Source of the DNA: CAYSXY01 sp964435165
GTDB lineage: Bacteria > Pseudomonadota > Alphaproteobacteria > Rickettsiales > RI-342
NCBI GenBank assembly: GCA_964435165.1
Contig: CAYSXY010000026.1
Coordinates: 1-27,464, forward strand
DNA length: 27,464 nt
Reading direction: 5' to 3'
Shown here: piece by piece, positions 16,791 to 24,662 of the stretch
Layout of the letters: each line of letters opens with the position of its first letter
How positions within the stretch are numbered: the stretch's first letter is position 1
Made by a program: the position numbers and the translations under genes
The notes under the pieces: model-generated
The model's database searches: none
Seen by the model: the letters and a program-made list of their open reading frames with translations, nothing else
Told to the model about the DNA's origin: nothing

Positions 16791-17213
16791 TTATTCCTGA
16801 GTGTCAAGATGCTCTGATAAATATTGCAAAAGATAACAGGCACTTTCGCCTGTGAGCGCAAATGGATCAAATTGATGACTCCCCCCGTAACGAAAAAAAG
16901 CATCTTGCAATGACTGTGACTGACCGACATAATCCATGGTCCATTGCGAAAAAGTACGCGCAGACACTTCAACGCAACGAAAAATCATGACGCCATGATG
17001 CCGTGGATCTTGCATGATACGATGATATGTTTGATTGACGACGTGGCGTTCCCCTTCCAAGCACTGCAAGAATGCGGAGTTATCAAAACACAACATGCCT
17101 GAAATACCGTCACGGCTATTATTGTGTCGCGAGACATCCAGAATCTGCCCAACATCTTCCACAGAAAGCGCATCTCGAGGATAACTGGCATAAATTAATT
17201 GAATGATAGACAC
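16791..17213 (-). CDS. BLUF-domain blue-light sensor (FAD)
   Basis: This encodes 140 residues from a GTG start with AGAGG about 7 bases upstream. Residues 1-95 are a BLUF domain that binds FAD and senses blue light. All key positions of AppA and PixD are present: Tyr8 (IYAS), Ser28 and Asn32 (SRHNN), Gln50 (FLQCLEG), Trp91 and Met93 (WTMDY). Spacings from Tyr8 match AppA exactly (24, 42, 83 and 85 residues). The C-terminal 45 residues (about 96-140) are helical, as in short PixD/BlrB-type BLUF proteins that act through a partner. No output domain is fused. The gene lies between tyrS and an unknown gene, with an 11-bp inverted repeat about 80 bases upstream. Confidence 0.92.
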   Translation of the reverse strand: MSIIQLIYASYPRDALSVEDVGQILDVSRHNNSRDGISGMLCFDNSAFLQCLEGERHVVNQTYHRIMQDPRHHGVMIFRCVEVSARTFSQWTMDYVGQSQSLQDAFFRYGGSHQFDPFALTGESACYLLQYLSEHLDTQE

Positions 17214-17291
17214 GTCAAACCTCTTACATCACCTATAAGTTGTATAGGGTCTAAACCCCAACAAAAGCTTAAGTGTGTTGAGCAACAAATT

Positions 17292-17332
17292 ATAGCCATT
17301 CACATTAATTTTCATACAATCTGAATGGCTAT
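17292..17332. promoter_or_regulatory. 11-bp perfect inverted repeat upstream of the BLUF gene
   Basis: ATAGCCATTCA at 17292-17302 is repeated inverted at 17322-17332 with a 19-base AT-rich spacer. It is 79 bases upstream of the BLUF start and 163 bases after the stop of the unknown gene. It may be an operator or a loose terminator of the upstream gene; there is no solid T run. A second short hairpin (CGCGCCA/TGGCGCG) lies at 17351-17368. Confidence 0.45.
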
Positions 17333-17494
17333 GAGGCCGCGACTGCTGCCCGCGCCATCGTTGGCGCGTAAGCCTTAGTGGGAAAAGCTATACTCGGCTA
17401 GCAAATCTATAAACCGCCAATGAGTATCAGGCCCATTGAGAATGAAGCGCAGTGTACAGTACGATGATCATGACAAAAAGCCAGATCATAAAAC

Positions 17495-18028
17495 TCAACC
17501 GTGACATGGGGAGGCTTCAAGGTCGAGCTGCATCGCATAGGCCGCCATTTCCATAATGGCGGCATCCTCTTTTGAGAGAGTGTGGTGTTTAGGAACGCCA
17601 TTTTCACGTTGCTGCATGAGATTGCCGCGCAGCGCTTCATAAAACCCATTGCGTACTTCATTAAGCAACCCGCGCTGCGCCGGATGATAGTTCTGATAAT
17701 GCTCGGCAGCCTCATGATGAATATCATAAAGCATACACATGACCGGTTCCATCCAGTCAGCTCGGGGTAAATTGGTGGTATCATGCTCGGCGGCATAGCG
17801 CTGGCGTAGTTGGCCAGGGCGCTCCAGATCTTCAAACGAGCCAAGCATATAATAATCGGCCAAGGCTACACCAAAACTATGAGCAATCGTCAATAGAGCA
17901 TTTGCCGTGCGTGGGAGTGTGTTGTTCGCAAAGATGCGATGATTAAAATCCCGGCACAGAACATCTAACTCAGCAGGAACGGCAGCCGAGGCAATGTAAG
18001 TGCGATAATACCGAAAGCGACCGTCCAC
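17495..18028 (-). CDS. unrecognised 177-residue helical protein next to the BLUF gene
   Basis: This encodes 177 residues from a GTG start at 18028 with AAGG about 8 bases upstream. I recognise no family. The sequence looks mainly alpha-helical (RTANALLTIAHSFGVALADY), with no signal peptide or membrane segment. A histidine-rich stretch, YDIHHEAAEHYQNYH at 101-115, could bind metal, but nothing else supports that. It is on the same strand as the BLUF gene, 281 bases upstream of it, so it may be a functional partner or simply a neighbour. A 17-bp tandem repeat sits directly before the start codon. Codon use resembles its neighbours, so it does not look like a spurious frame. Confidence 0.6.
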   Translation of the reverse strand: MDGRFRYYRTYIASAAVPAELDVLCRDFNHRIFANNTLPRTANALLTIAHSFGVALADYYMLGSFEDLERPGQLRQRYAAEHDTTNLPRADWMEPVMCMLYDIHHEAAEHYQNYHPAQRGLLNEVRNGFYEALRGNLMQQRENGVPKHHTLSKEDAAIMEMAAYAMQLDLEASPCHG

Positions 18029-18031
18029 AAC

Positions 18032-18065
18032 GCAGCCTTGTATTAATTGCAGCCTTATATTAATT
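18032..18065 (-). repeat. tandem 17-bp direct repeat before the unknown gene
   Basis: On the minus strand two 17-base units, AATTAATATAAGGCTGC and AATTAATACAAGGCTGC, follow each other directly and end 3 bases before the GTG. They differ at one base. Each unit contains an AAGG that could act as a ribosome site and an AT-rich box. It may be a pair of regulator sites or a recent slippage duplication. Confidence 0.7.
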
Positions 18066-18169
18066 TTTTAGCGTTTTAAGTATTGCTTTCCCATGATTCA
18101 AGAAAAATCTGGTCACATGCGCTCTCTTATGAAACACAATCACAGCGCAAGGTGACGAAGGAGGAAAGC

Positions 18170-19258
18170 ATGACGGTTATATCGGCCCTGGGATTGATGA
18201 GCGGCACATCACTTGACGGTATTGATGTTGCTCTCATCCAGACGGATGGCGACATGCATGTCACGTGCGGCCCTGCCAGAACCTATCCGTATGACGCCAC
18301 CATGCAAGCGCAGCTTGCCGACGCGACGCAGGGCAAAGGTGATCTATGCCTGGTTGAAGATGCGCTGACACGTCATCACGCTGAAGCGGTGACACATTTT
18401 ATGCGCGCGCACGATCTGTCTGCTTCAGAGATATCGCTGATAGGCTTTCATGGCCAAACGGTCAGTCATCGCCCAGACGAAGGGTTAACCCATCAGTTAG
18501 GTAACGGTGCATTGTTGGCAACGATGACCGATATTCCCGTCATGTGTGACTTTAGGCGGCATGATGTGGCGGCCGGCGGGCAGGGGGCCCCCTTAGCACC
18601 TGTCTATCATCTGGCTCTGACGCAGGATTTGCCGCATCCGGTCGCCGTCGTGAATGTTGGGGGCATTTCGAATATTACCTATATCCCCACGCGCAACCCG
18701 GAAGATATGCTGGCCTTTGATACCGGTACGGGCAATGCATTATTGAACCAGTGGGTAGAGGCCAATAGCGGCTTAACATTCGATGAGAATGGACGTTTTG
18801 CGCTGGAAGGGGTCTGTAATGAAGGCGCATTAGCGTCATTATTGGAACATTCATACTTCACGCAGCCTCCGCCGAAATCATTGGATCGCCATAGTTTTTC
18901 ATTAAAAGCGGTGGAAGGGCTCTCACTACAGGATGGGGCGGCAACGCTGAGCGAATTTACGGTACGCGGCATTATGAATAGTGCTCAGTTTCTACCGGAG
19001 TTACCAGCCAGTTGGGTCATCACAGGTGGAGGCCGTCTGAACAATGCCATCATGACGCGTCTCAACGCTCATTCAAATACTGTCATGACGGCAGAACAAG
19101 CAGGATGGGATGGCGATGCACTGGAAGCACAGGCATTTGCTTACCTCGCAGTGCGCTCGCAACGTGGACTGCCGCTAAGCTGGCCCGGCACGACCGGAGT
19201 CAGCCGCGCGGTAACTGGCGGCGCTTTTTATCGGGCTGCGAACGTCGACGGCCGCTGA
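18170..19258 (+). CDS. anmK: anhydro-N-acetylmuramic acid kinase
   Basis: This encodes 362 residues. It cleaves and phosphorylates 1,6-anhydro-MurNAc from cell-wall turnover to MurNAc-6-phosphate. ATG 18170 is chosen because AAGGAGGA lies about 5-12 bases before it and the family begins here; the frame is open 29 codons further up without a ribosome site. Kinase signatures are LGLMSGTSLDGIDVAL near the start (ATP phosphate loop), GFHGQTVSH, CDFRRHDVAAGGQGAPL, FDTGTGNALLN, and TGGGRLNNAIM near the C-terminus. Its 3' end overlaps the convergent hydrolase gene by 59 bases. In many proteobacteria anmK adjoins tyrS; here two genes intervene. Confidence 0.95.
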   Translation: MTVISALGLMSGTSLDGIDVALIQTDGDMHVTCGPARTYPYDATMQAQLADATQGKGDLCLVEDALTRHHAEAVTHFMRAHDLSASEISLIGFHGQTVSHRPDEGLTHQLGNGALLATMTDIPVMCDFRRHDVAAGGQGAPLAPVYHLALTQDLPHPVAVVNVGGISNITYIPTRNPEDMLAFDTGTGNALLNQWVEANSGLTFDENGRFALEGVCNEGALASLLEHSYFTQPPPKSLDRHSFSLKAVEGLSLQDGAATLSEFTVRGIMNSAQFLPELPASWVITGGGRLNNAIMTRLNAHSNTVMTAEQAGWDGDALEAQAFAYLAVRSQRGLPLSWPGTTGVSRAVTGGAFYRAANVDGR

Positions 19259-19898
19259 ACTCCTCACTACGGCTGGCGAGATATTGATCCAGCACGCCAT
19301 TTAATTCGTCCATATGCTGACGAAAATAATGGTCTGCCCCTTGGACAATCTCATATTCGATACGCCCGCCTTTTTGTGTGGCCAGTTTAGCTGCCAGTTT
19401 GGAGACAGCCTCCTCATCGACCACATCATCGCTATCACCCTGCACAATCAACCCCGAAGAAGGACACGGCGCTAAGAAGGAGAAATCATACATATTTGCT
19501 GGCGGAGAAATACTCAGAAATCCCTCCAGTTCGGGACGGCGCATCAGCAACTGCATACTGATCCAGGCGCCGAAAGAGAATCCGCCAATCCAGCAGGCGG
19601 AAGCATCCGGGTTTTGCAACTGCACCCAATCCAACGCCGTCGCCGCATCGGTCATCTCACCGATACCATCATCAAATTTCCCTTGAGAGCGCCCCACACC
19701 ACGAAAATTAAAGCGGAGTGTTGAAAAACCGGCACGCACAAATGCATGATAAAGATTATAGACCACTTTGTTGTTCATTGTGCCGCCATATAGCGGGTGC
19801 GGATGCAGCACAATGGCAATAGGCGCATCTTTCCGTTCACTATGATGATAACGCCCTTCAATCCGGCCTTCAGACCCAGGAATAATGACTTCAGCCAT
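19200..19898 (-). CDS. alpha/beta hydrolase (dienelactone-hydrolase-like)
   Basis: This encodes 232 residues of alpha/beta hydrolase fold. The oxyanion strand is APIAIVLHPHPLYGG at 25-39. The nucleophile is Ser108 in GGFSFGAW, the acid is probably Asp157 or Asp158 in GDSDDVV, and the base is His190 in GADHYF. RFNFRGVGRSQG at 62-73 is typical of this widespread subfamily, whose substrate is not established. The last 20 residues are Arg/Lys-rich and come from sequence that overlaps the end of anmK, so this tail may be a readthrough extension. It is divergent from cysE. In several alphaproteobacteria a relative of this gene stands beside Fe-S assembly genes. Confidence 0.88.
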   Translation of the reverse strand: MAEVIIPGSEGRIEGRYHHSERKDAPIAIVLHPHPLYGGTMNNKVVYNLYHAFVRAGFSTLRFNFRGVGRSQGKFDDGIGEMTDAATALDWVQLQNPDASACWIGGFSFGAWISMQLLMRRPELEGFLSISPPANMYDFSFLAPCPSSGLIVQGDSDDVVDEEAVSKLAAKLATQKGGRIEYEIVQGADHYFRQHMDELNGVLDQYLASRSEEFSGRRRSQPDKKRRQLPRG

Positions 19899-20100
19899 TT
19901 AGACCCTCATAAAATATATATTTCAGCAAGATAACTGATATTATTAATCTAATTTATAAAGCAGATAAGAATTCAGATGCATTCTGACGCCTGCCTTGTT
20001 ACAAACACCTGATCTGTAAATCACACATGAATACTAATAGCATATGACTCGTGACACAGAACAGAACGGGCTTATCTAACGCAAGGGGCGCAGGATTGCA

Positions 20101-20874
20101 ATGATCAAAGGATGGTGGAAGCGTTTATCTGCTGAAATTGATTCATTTTTTGACCGTGATCCGGCGGCGCGATCCCGGCTGGAGATTATATTATGCTACC
20201 CGGGACTGCATGCAGTGCTGGCCTACCGTATCGCCCACCGGCTCTGGCGGGCAGACTGGAAGCTGATGGCCCGGCTGATTTCCCAGGTGGCACGCTGGTT
20301 TACCGGTATTGAAATTCATCCCGGCGCGAGGGTTGGTGAGCGCCTGTTCATTGATCACGGTATGGGGGTAGTCATTGGCGAAACATCCTATATTGGCCAT
20401 GACGTCACCATATATCATGGGGTAACGCTGGGCGGTGTCTCTCCTGGCTCATCGGACAAAGGCGATATCCGCCACCCGCAAATCGGTGATGGCGTCATTA
20501 TCGGCTCAGGGGCTCAACTGCTTGGCCCGATTGAAGTGGGAGATTATGCCCGCATCGGCTCCAATGCCGTTGTTGTGCATGATGTGGAACCTAACGCGAC
20601 GATGGTGGGAATTCCCGCACGTGCCGTGAAACAAAAGCAGACCAAAACCTCAGATGAACACGGTTTTCGTGCTTATGCCGTATTAGACGAACATACGCGT
20701 GATCCACTCGGCGCTCGCTTTGATGATATGCGCGCGACGATTGAACGACTGGAGGCGCGCTTACATCAGCTGGAAGGCGATGATATGTGCCTTGAGACGG
20801 CAGAAAGCTGGGAACAGCCCGTCAAGCGAAGTGGGCAAAAATCAAAAAAGCAGACTAAGAGTGATAAAAAATGA
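20101..20874 (+). CDS. cysE: serine O-acetyltransferase
   Basis: This encodes 257 residues. It acetylates serine from acetyl-CoA to give O-acetylserine, the first step of cysteine synthesis. The short N-terminal helical domain (DRDPAARSRLEIIL) and the left-handed beta-helix from about 70 to 175 (hexapeptides such as IHPGARVGERLFIDHGMGVV) mark the EpsC-type short enzyme. His86 (IDHG) and His106 (IYHGVTLGG) are the expected active-site histidines. Beyond residue 180 there is an unusual tail with a short coiled coil (IERLEARLHQLEG) and a Lys-rich end. It is first in the operon, and the next gene starts within its stop codon (ATGA). Confidence 0.94.
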   Translation: MIKGWWKRLSAEIDSFFDRDPAARSRLEIILCYPGLHAVLAYRIAHRLWRADWKLMARLISQVARWFTGIEIHPGARVGERLFIDHGMGVVIGETSYIGHDVTIYHGVTLGGVSPGSSDKGDIRHPQIGDGVIIGSGAQLLGPIEVGDYARIGSNAVVVHDVEPNATMVGIPARAVKQKQTKTSDEHGFRAYAVLDEHTRDPLGARFDDMRATIERLEARLHQLEGDDMCLETAESWEQPVKRSGQKSKKQTKSDKK

Positions 20875-22283
20875 ATGCTTTATATCATAAGGATGCCACA
20901 CTGAATGATGTGGCCGACTGGTCTGAAGCACGCCATGTGCTGGCAAGTATTGGCACATGCCTGAGGGCAGACCGCGTGAGTTACCTGGATGCTTCGGCAG
21001 TGAGAGTCAGCGACACACTCGTCCTGTCAACCAATGGCGATGCGGAGGAAACGCTGCTATGGCCAACCCTTTCCAAATCTACGGTTGGCGCGCATGAGCG
21101 TCAAAACGGTATGCTCTATGTCTTGCCAATCTATGATGGTGACGTCATTGACGCCAATGCCGAACCTAAAGGATATGTGATTGCCGAGAAAATACGCTTT
21201 CCACACGAGCGCGCCGGACACGTCATGCCAGACGGAACCTGGGTGGATGACATCACCTACCAGGAACCCAGTATACGGATGGCGACCATGGTCGCACGGG
21301 AGTTCGGCGTGTTTTTGTCACCCAGATATTATGGTCAGGCGCTAGATGCACGCTGGCGAAGTGATGCGTGGTATACTGAGTTTCTCACACATATGGCTCA
21401 CGCCATGCATGATTATATCGGATGGGATTCAGAACTTTCACAACATATGCGTAGAGAAGCAGCGATTCTTGATCTGTTACTGGAATATGCGGATCGCGAC
21501 ACCTCACTGACCTTTGAGCATTTGAGTATTTCGGATGAGATGCGCCGATTGATTCATGCAGGACATCTCGCGCATGATATTGGCAAGGGATATAGCCCGG
21601 CCTCTGAAATCACACCATATTCCATGTTCGAACAAAATAGCGGTGCTGAACTGCGCAATCACATCCACCCGATGATGAGCTATATCATCTACGCGCTACC
21701 CGGCATGCAGGAAATTGCTATGATGATCGCTGACCACCATGCAAAACGCGACGCATTTGAGGCCGTGCCGGATCGTCAGCGCATGTTGGTCAGCCATTTT
21801 GGCCGGGTCGCCGATGTGCTGGAATCAATGACCGGTCGCAAGCATTATATCGAAGCACGTTCGCAGCAAAACTCGCTCGAAGAAGCTTTGGCCGACCTTA
21901 CGCGTCTTTCTCAGCTTGATCCGCCTATTGTTCACCCGCAAGTGGTGCGTCTGCTTGCCTCCATTTTAGGCGATGAGCAACGATGCGAGGAATTTTTGGC
22001 ACGACTGAACGCCATTGAACCGGCACGGTATATTCGCCGCAGCCCGAACGCCGCTGAAGTGACCGATATGTATGGCAATCCGAACAGCACCGATGCCATC
22101 CTCAAAGCGATTCACGAAAAAACCGGCATCACAGCCGAGGATAATCTCCAACAGATATGTGATAAAATTCTCGGGCTGATTCCAGATGAGCCGTTTGACA
22201 AAGGTGGGCGTCAGGCTGAATTCGCCGTGGTTGATTTGGCGGTCCAGACAGCGAATCAAAAAATGGCCGAACAACGCCTATGA
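20871..22283 (+). CDS. GAF/HD-GYP-like protein without the GYP motif
   Basis: This encodes 470 residues, overlapping cysE and the next gene by 4 bases each. Residues about 20-150 look like a GAF-type sensor domain (LRADRVSYLD; GYVIAEKI). Residues about 190-330 are an HD-type phosphohydrolase domain: HLAHDIGKG with His235-Asp236, HIHPMMSY with His264 and His266, ADHH with His289-His290, and VADVLESMTG with Asp315. This order is that of HD-GYP c-di-GMP phosphodiesterases. However, the HHE-DG-GYP segment is replaced by HHAKRDAFEAVP, so the GYP signature is missing. The metal ligands look kept, so it may be an active enzyme with another substrate. A further helical region runs to the end. No operon partner explains its role. 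Confidence 0.8.
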   Translation: MNALYHKDATLNDVADWSEARHVLASIGTCLRADRVSYLDASAVRVSDTLVLSTNGDAEETLLWPTLSKSTVGAHERQNGMLYVLPIYDGDVIDANAEPKGYVIAEKIRFPHERAGHVMPDGTWVDDITYQEPSIRMATMVAREFGVFLSPRYYGQALDARWRSDAWYTEFLTHMAHAMHDYIGWDSELSQHMRREAAILDLLLEYADRDTSLTFEHLSISDEMRRLIHAGHLAHDIGKGYSPASEITPYSMFEQNSGAELRNHIHPMMSYIIYALPGMQEIAMMIADHHAKRDAFEAVPDRQRMLVSHFGRVADVLESMTGRKHYIEARSQQNSLEEALADLTRLSQLDPPIVHPQVVRLLASILGDEQRCEEFLARLNAIEPARYIRRSPNAAEVTDMYGNPNSTDAILKAIHEKTGITAEDNLQQICDKILGLIPDEPFDKGGRQAEFAVVDLAVQTANQKMAEQRL

Positions 22284-23395
22284 ACCCGGTCTATTTAGAC
22301 TATAATGCCACAGCGCCACTTCACCCGGCCGCACTGGAGGCCATGCAAAAATGGCTGGGCACACCTCACAATCCCTCTTCCATTCACCGGCTAGGGCAAC
22401 AGGCACGAGCGACAGTAGAAAAAAGCCGCCGCGCCATTGCAGAGAACCTACAGGTGGATCCGACAGGCATCCTTTTTACATCCTCAGGGACCGAGGCAAA
22501 TAATCAGGCCCTGCGCTGCACCGGGGCTGATCAATTGTTTGTCTCCGCCATTGAGCATGCCGCGGTACTGGAATGTGCCAAACAATGCGGCATTCCATAC
22601 CATGTAATTCCGGTGACAAGTGAAGGCATTATTGACCTGAATGCGCTTGAACGAACATTGGAAGAACATCCGTCACGCGCGCCACTCGTCTCCATTATGC
22701 TGGCAAATAATGAAACGGGTATCATACAGCCAGTTGCAGAGGTGGCAGATATCGCTCATAAGCACGGGGCAATGTTGCATAGCGATGCTGCGCAAGCCTT
22801 CGGCAAAATTCCTGTATCCGTGCCAGAGCTTGGTGTGGATATGCTCACTATTTCAGCCCATAAATGTGGCGGGCCAATAGGCGTGGCGGCCTTGGTGAGC
22901 AATGGCTGCTTTCCCATCACCCCGCTGCATATTGGCGGTGGGCAGGAACGTAATGTGCGAGGCGGCACGGAGAATGTACCGGCCATTGCCGGGTTTGGCG
23001 CACTCATGGCAGTACTGTCGGATATTTTCAGCCATTTGCAACGCGTTTCAAACTGGCGCGATGCCACGGAGAGAGAAATACAACAGCTTTGCCCTGAAAG
23101 TCTCGTTATCGGTCAACAGATGCCGCGATTACCACAAACCAGTTGCCTAACTATGCCGGGGGTAGAGAACGCCACCCAACTCATGCATTGCGATTTGGCG
23201 GGCATTGCTGTCAGTTCCGGTTCCGCCTGCACCTCTGGCAAGGTCGAGTCATCGCATGTGTTGATGGCCATGGGATTGTCGGCAACTATGACCAACACGG
23301 CGCTACGCATCAGCGGCGGCTGGAATAGCAAAGAAGAAGATTTTAAAATGATGCTTGAGAGTTGGAAGACGCTTTACTTACGAAAAAGGCAATAA
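22280..23395 (+). CDS. cysteine desulfurase, NifS/IscS family (first copy)
   Basis: This encodes 371 residues. It is a PLP enzyme that takes sulfur from cysteine as a persulfide for Fe-S clusters. The PLP lysine is Lys195 (SAHKCGGP), with His93 (IEHAAV) and Asp169 (HSDAAQ) in the cofactor pocket. The persulfide cysteine is Cys317 in SSGSACTSG. It starts inside the stop of the HD gene (ATGA), so it is coupled to it. It is more divergent and shorter than the second copy, as is usual for the first of two tandem desulfurases in alphaproteobacterial Fe-S loci. Its specific acceptor is unknown. Confidence 0.93.
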   Translation: MNPVYLDYNATAPLHPAALEAMQKWLGTPHNPSSIHRLGQQARATVEKSRRAIAENLQVDPTGILFTSSGTEANNQALRCTGADQLFVSAIEHAAVLECAKQCGIPYHVIPVTSEGIIDLNALERTLEEHPSRAPLVSIMLANNETGIIQPVAEVADIAHKHGAMLHSDAAQAFGKIPVSVPELGVDMLTISAHKCGGPIGVAALVSNGCFPITPLHIGGGQERNVRGGTENVPAIAGFGALMAVLSDIFSHLQRVSNWRDATEREIQQLCPESLVIGQQMPRLPQTSCLTMPGVENATQLMHCDLAGIAVSSGSACTSGKVESSHVLMAMGLSATMTNTALRISGGWNSKEEDFKMMLESWKTLYLRKRQ

Positions 23396-23448
23396 AGCTG
23401 CACCCTTCACTTGCAGATGACAGGCTCTGGCCTTACATAGATATCTCA

Positions 23449-24654
23449 ATGGCTACAATGACTCATCCCTTAGATATGGCGGATCAAAAAGCGCAGAAGC
23501 GCTACCCCATCTATATGGATTATCAGGCCACCACGCCGTGCGACCCGCGGGTGGTGGAGGTGATGCTGCCCTGGTTTCATGAGTCCTTCGGCAACCCGCA
23601 TGCGGCCTACCATGCCTATGGCTGGCGGGCGGAAGAAGCCGTCAATCAAGCGCGCCAGCAGGTCGCGGATGTCCTGGGCGCTAAGCCAAAAGAAATCATC
23701 TTCACCTCTGGTGCGACAGAAGCCAACAATCTGGCGATCAAAGGCGTGGCGGAGGCGTATCAGCAAAGTGAGCGCAACCACATCATCACCCTTAGCACGG
23801 AGCATAAATGTGTGCGTGAGGCCTGCCGTGTGGCCGCTGAGCGCCATGGCTATCGCCTGACAGAACTGCCGGTTCAGCCTAATGGTATTGTTGACCTTGA
23901 CCGCTATCGCGGAGCAGTGGACGACCACACATTGCTGGTCTCGGCCATGCTGGTGAATAATGAAATTGGCGTCATTCAGCCTATTCAGGAAATGGCCGCT
24001 ATAGCCAATGAGCGCGGCGCGTTGTTTCATTGCGACGCTGCACAGGCCTTTGGCAAACTGCCAATAGATGTCAATGCCCTACAAGTAGACCTCCTCAGCC
24101 TTTCCAGCCACAAATCTTACGGCCCACCGGGCATTGGCGCACTCTATATTCGCCGCCGCCCAAAAGTGCATATTGAGCCACAAATTCATGGCGGAGGGCA
24201 GGAGCGAGGTTACCGCAGCGGTACATTGCCCGCACCACTCATCATTGGCCTTGGCAAAGCGGCAAGCATCGCCGCAGCGGGAATGGACGCAGAGACCAAA
24301 CGGCTGGAGCATTTTTATCAGCAATTCGTGAGCGCAACTGTCGATAAAATGGAGGGGGTGACACTCAATGGCGACCATGAGCAACGCTTTGTCGGCAACA
24401 TTAATCTCAGCTTTGCCGGGCTGAAGAATGAATCACTCATTATGGCACTCAAAAAGCTAGCCGTTAGCTCCGGCAGCGCCTGCGCCTCTGGTTCGGCAGA
24501 GCCGTCTTATGTGTTGCGTGCCATTGGCTTGCCGGAAGATACCGCGCATGGAGCCATTCGTTTTGGTATTGGCCGCTTTACCACGCAAGAAGAGATTGAC
24601 GAGGCCGTCGATTTGTTGCAACACACGGTGCAGAGATTACGCCAACTGGATTAG
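23449..24654 (+). CDS. iscS: cysteine desulfurase IscS
   Basis: This encodes 401 residues from ATG 23449. The frame also has a TTG at 23362 inside the previous gene and ATGs at 23458 and 23476; none has a good ribosome site, so the start is uncertain. From YPIYMDYQATTPCDPRV the sequence follows IscS closely. The PLP lysine is in SLSSHKSYGPPG (Lys222), a conserved stretch is GGGQERGYRSGTLP, and the persulfide cysteine is in SSGSACASGSAEPSYVL (Cys345). It supplies sulfur to the scaffold and to tRNA thiolation. The ferredoxin follows after 8 bases. No iscU, iscA or hscBA lies downstream. Confidence 0.94.
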   Translation: MATMTHPLDMADQKAQKRYPIYMDYQATTPCDPRVVEVMLPWFHESFGNPHAAYHAYGWRAEEAVNQARQQVADVLGAKPKEIIFTSGATEANNLAIKGVAEAYQQSERNHIITLSTEHKCVREACRVAAERHGYRLTELPVQPNGIVDLDRYRGAVDDHTLLVSAMLVNNEIGVIQPIQEMAAIANERGALFHCDAAQAFGKLPIDVNALQVDLLSLSSHKSYGPPGIGALYIRRRPKVHIEPQIHGGGQERGYRSGTLPAPLIIGLGKAASIAAAGMDAETKRLEHFYQQFVSATVDKMEGVTLNGDHEQRFVGNINLSFAGLKNESLIMALKKLAVSSGSACASGSAEPSYVLRAIGLPEDTAHGAIRFGIGRFTTQEEIDEAVDLLQHTVQRLRQLD

Positions 24655-24662
24655 GACACATT

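Noticed and set aside
17407..17844. 145-residue open frame overlapping the unknown gene near anmK
   Set aside because: It is an alternative frame of the 177-residue gene on the same strand; the latter has the better start signal and more protein-like composition.
19973..19987. TCAGA/TCTGA inverted repeat between the hydrolase and cysE as a regulator site
   Set aside because: Only five pairs around a TGCAT core; too weak to separate from chance.
23362..23448. N-terminal extension of IscS from a TTG inside the previous gene
   Set aside because: The added 29 residues are not seen in the IscS family, and the family's conserved start lies after the later ATGs.
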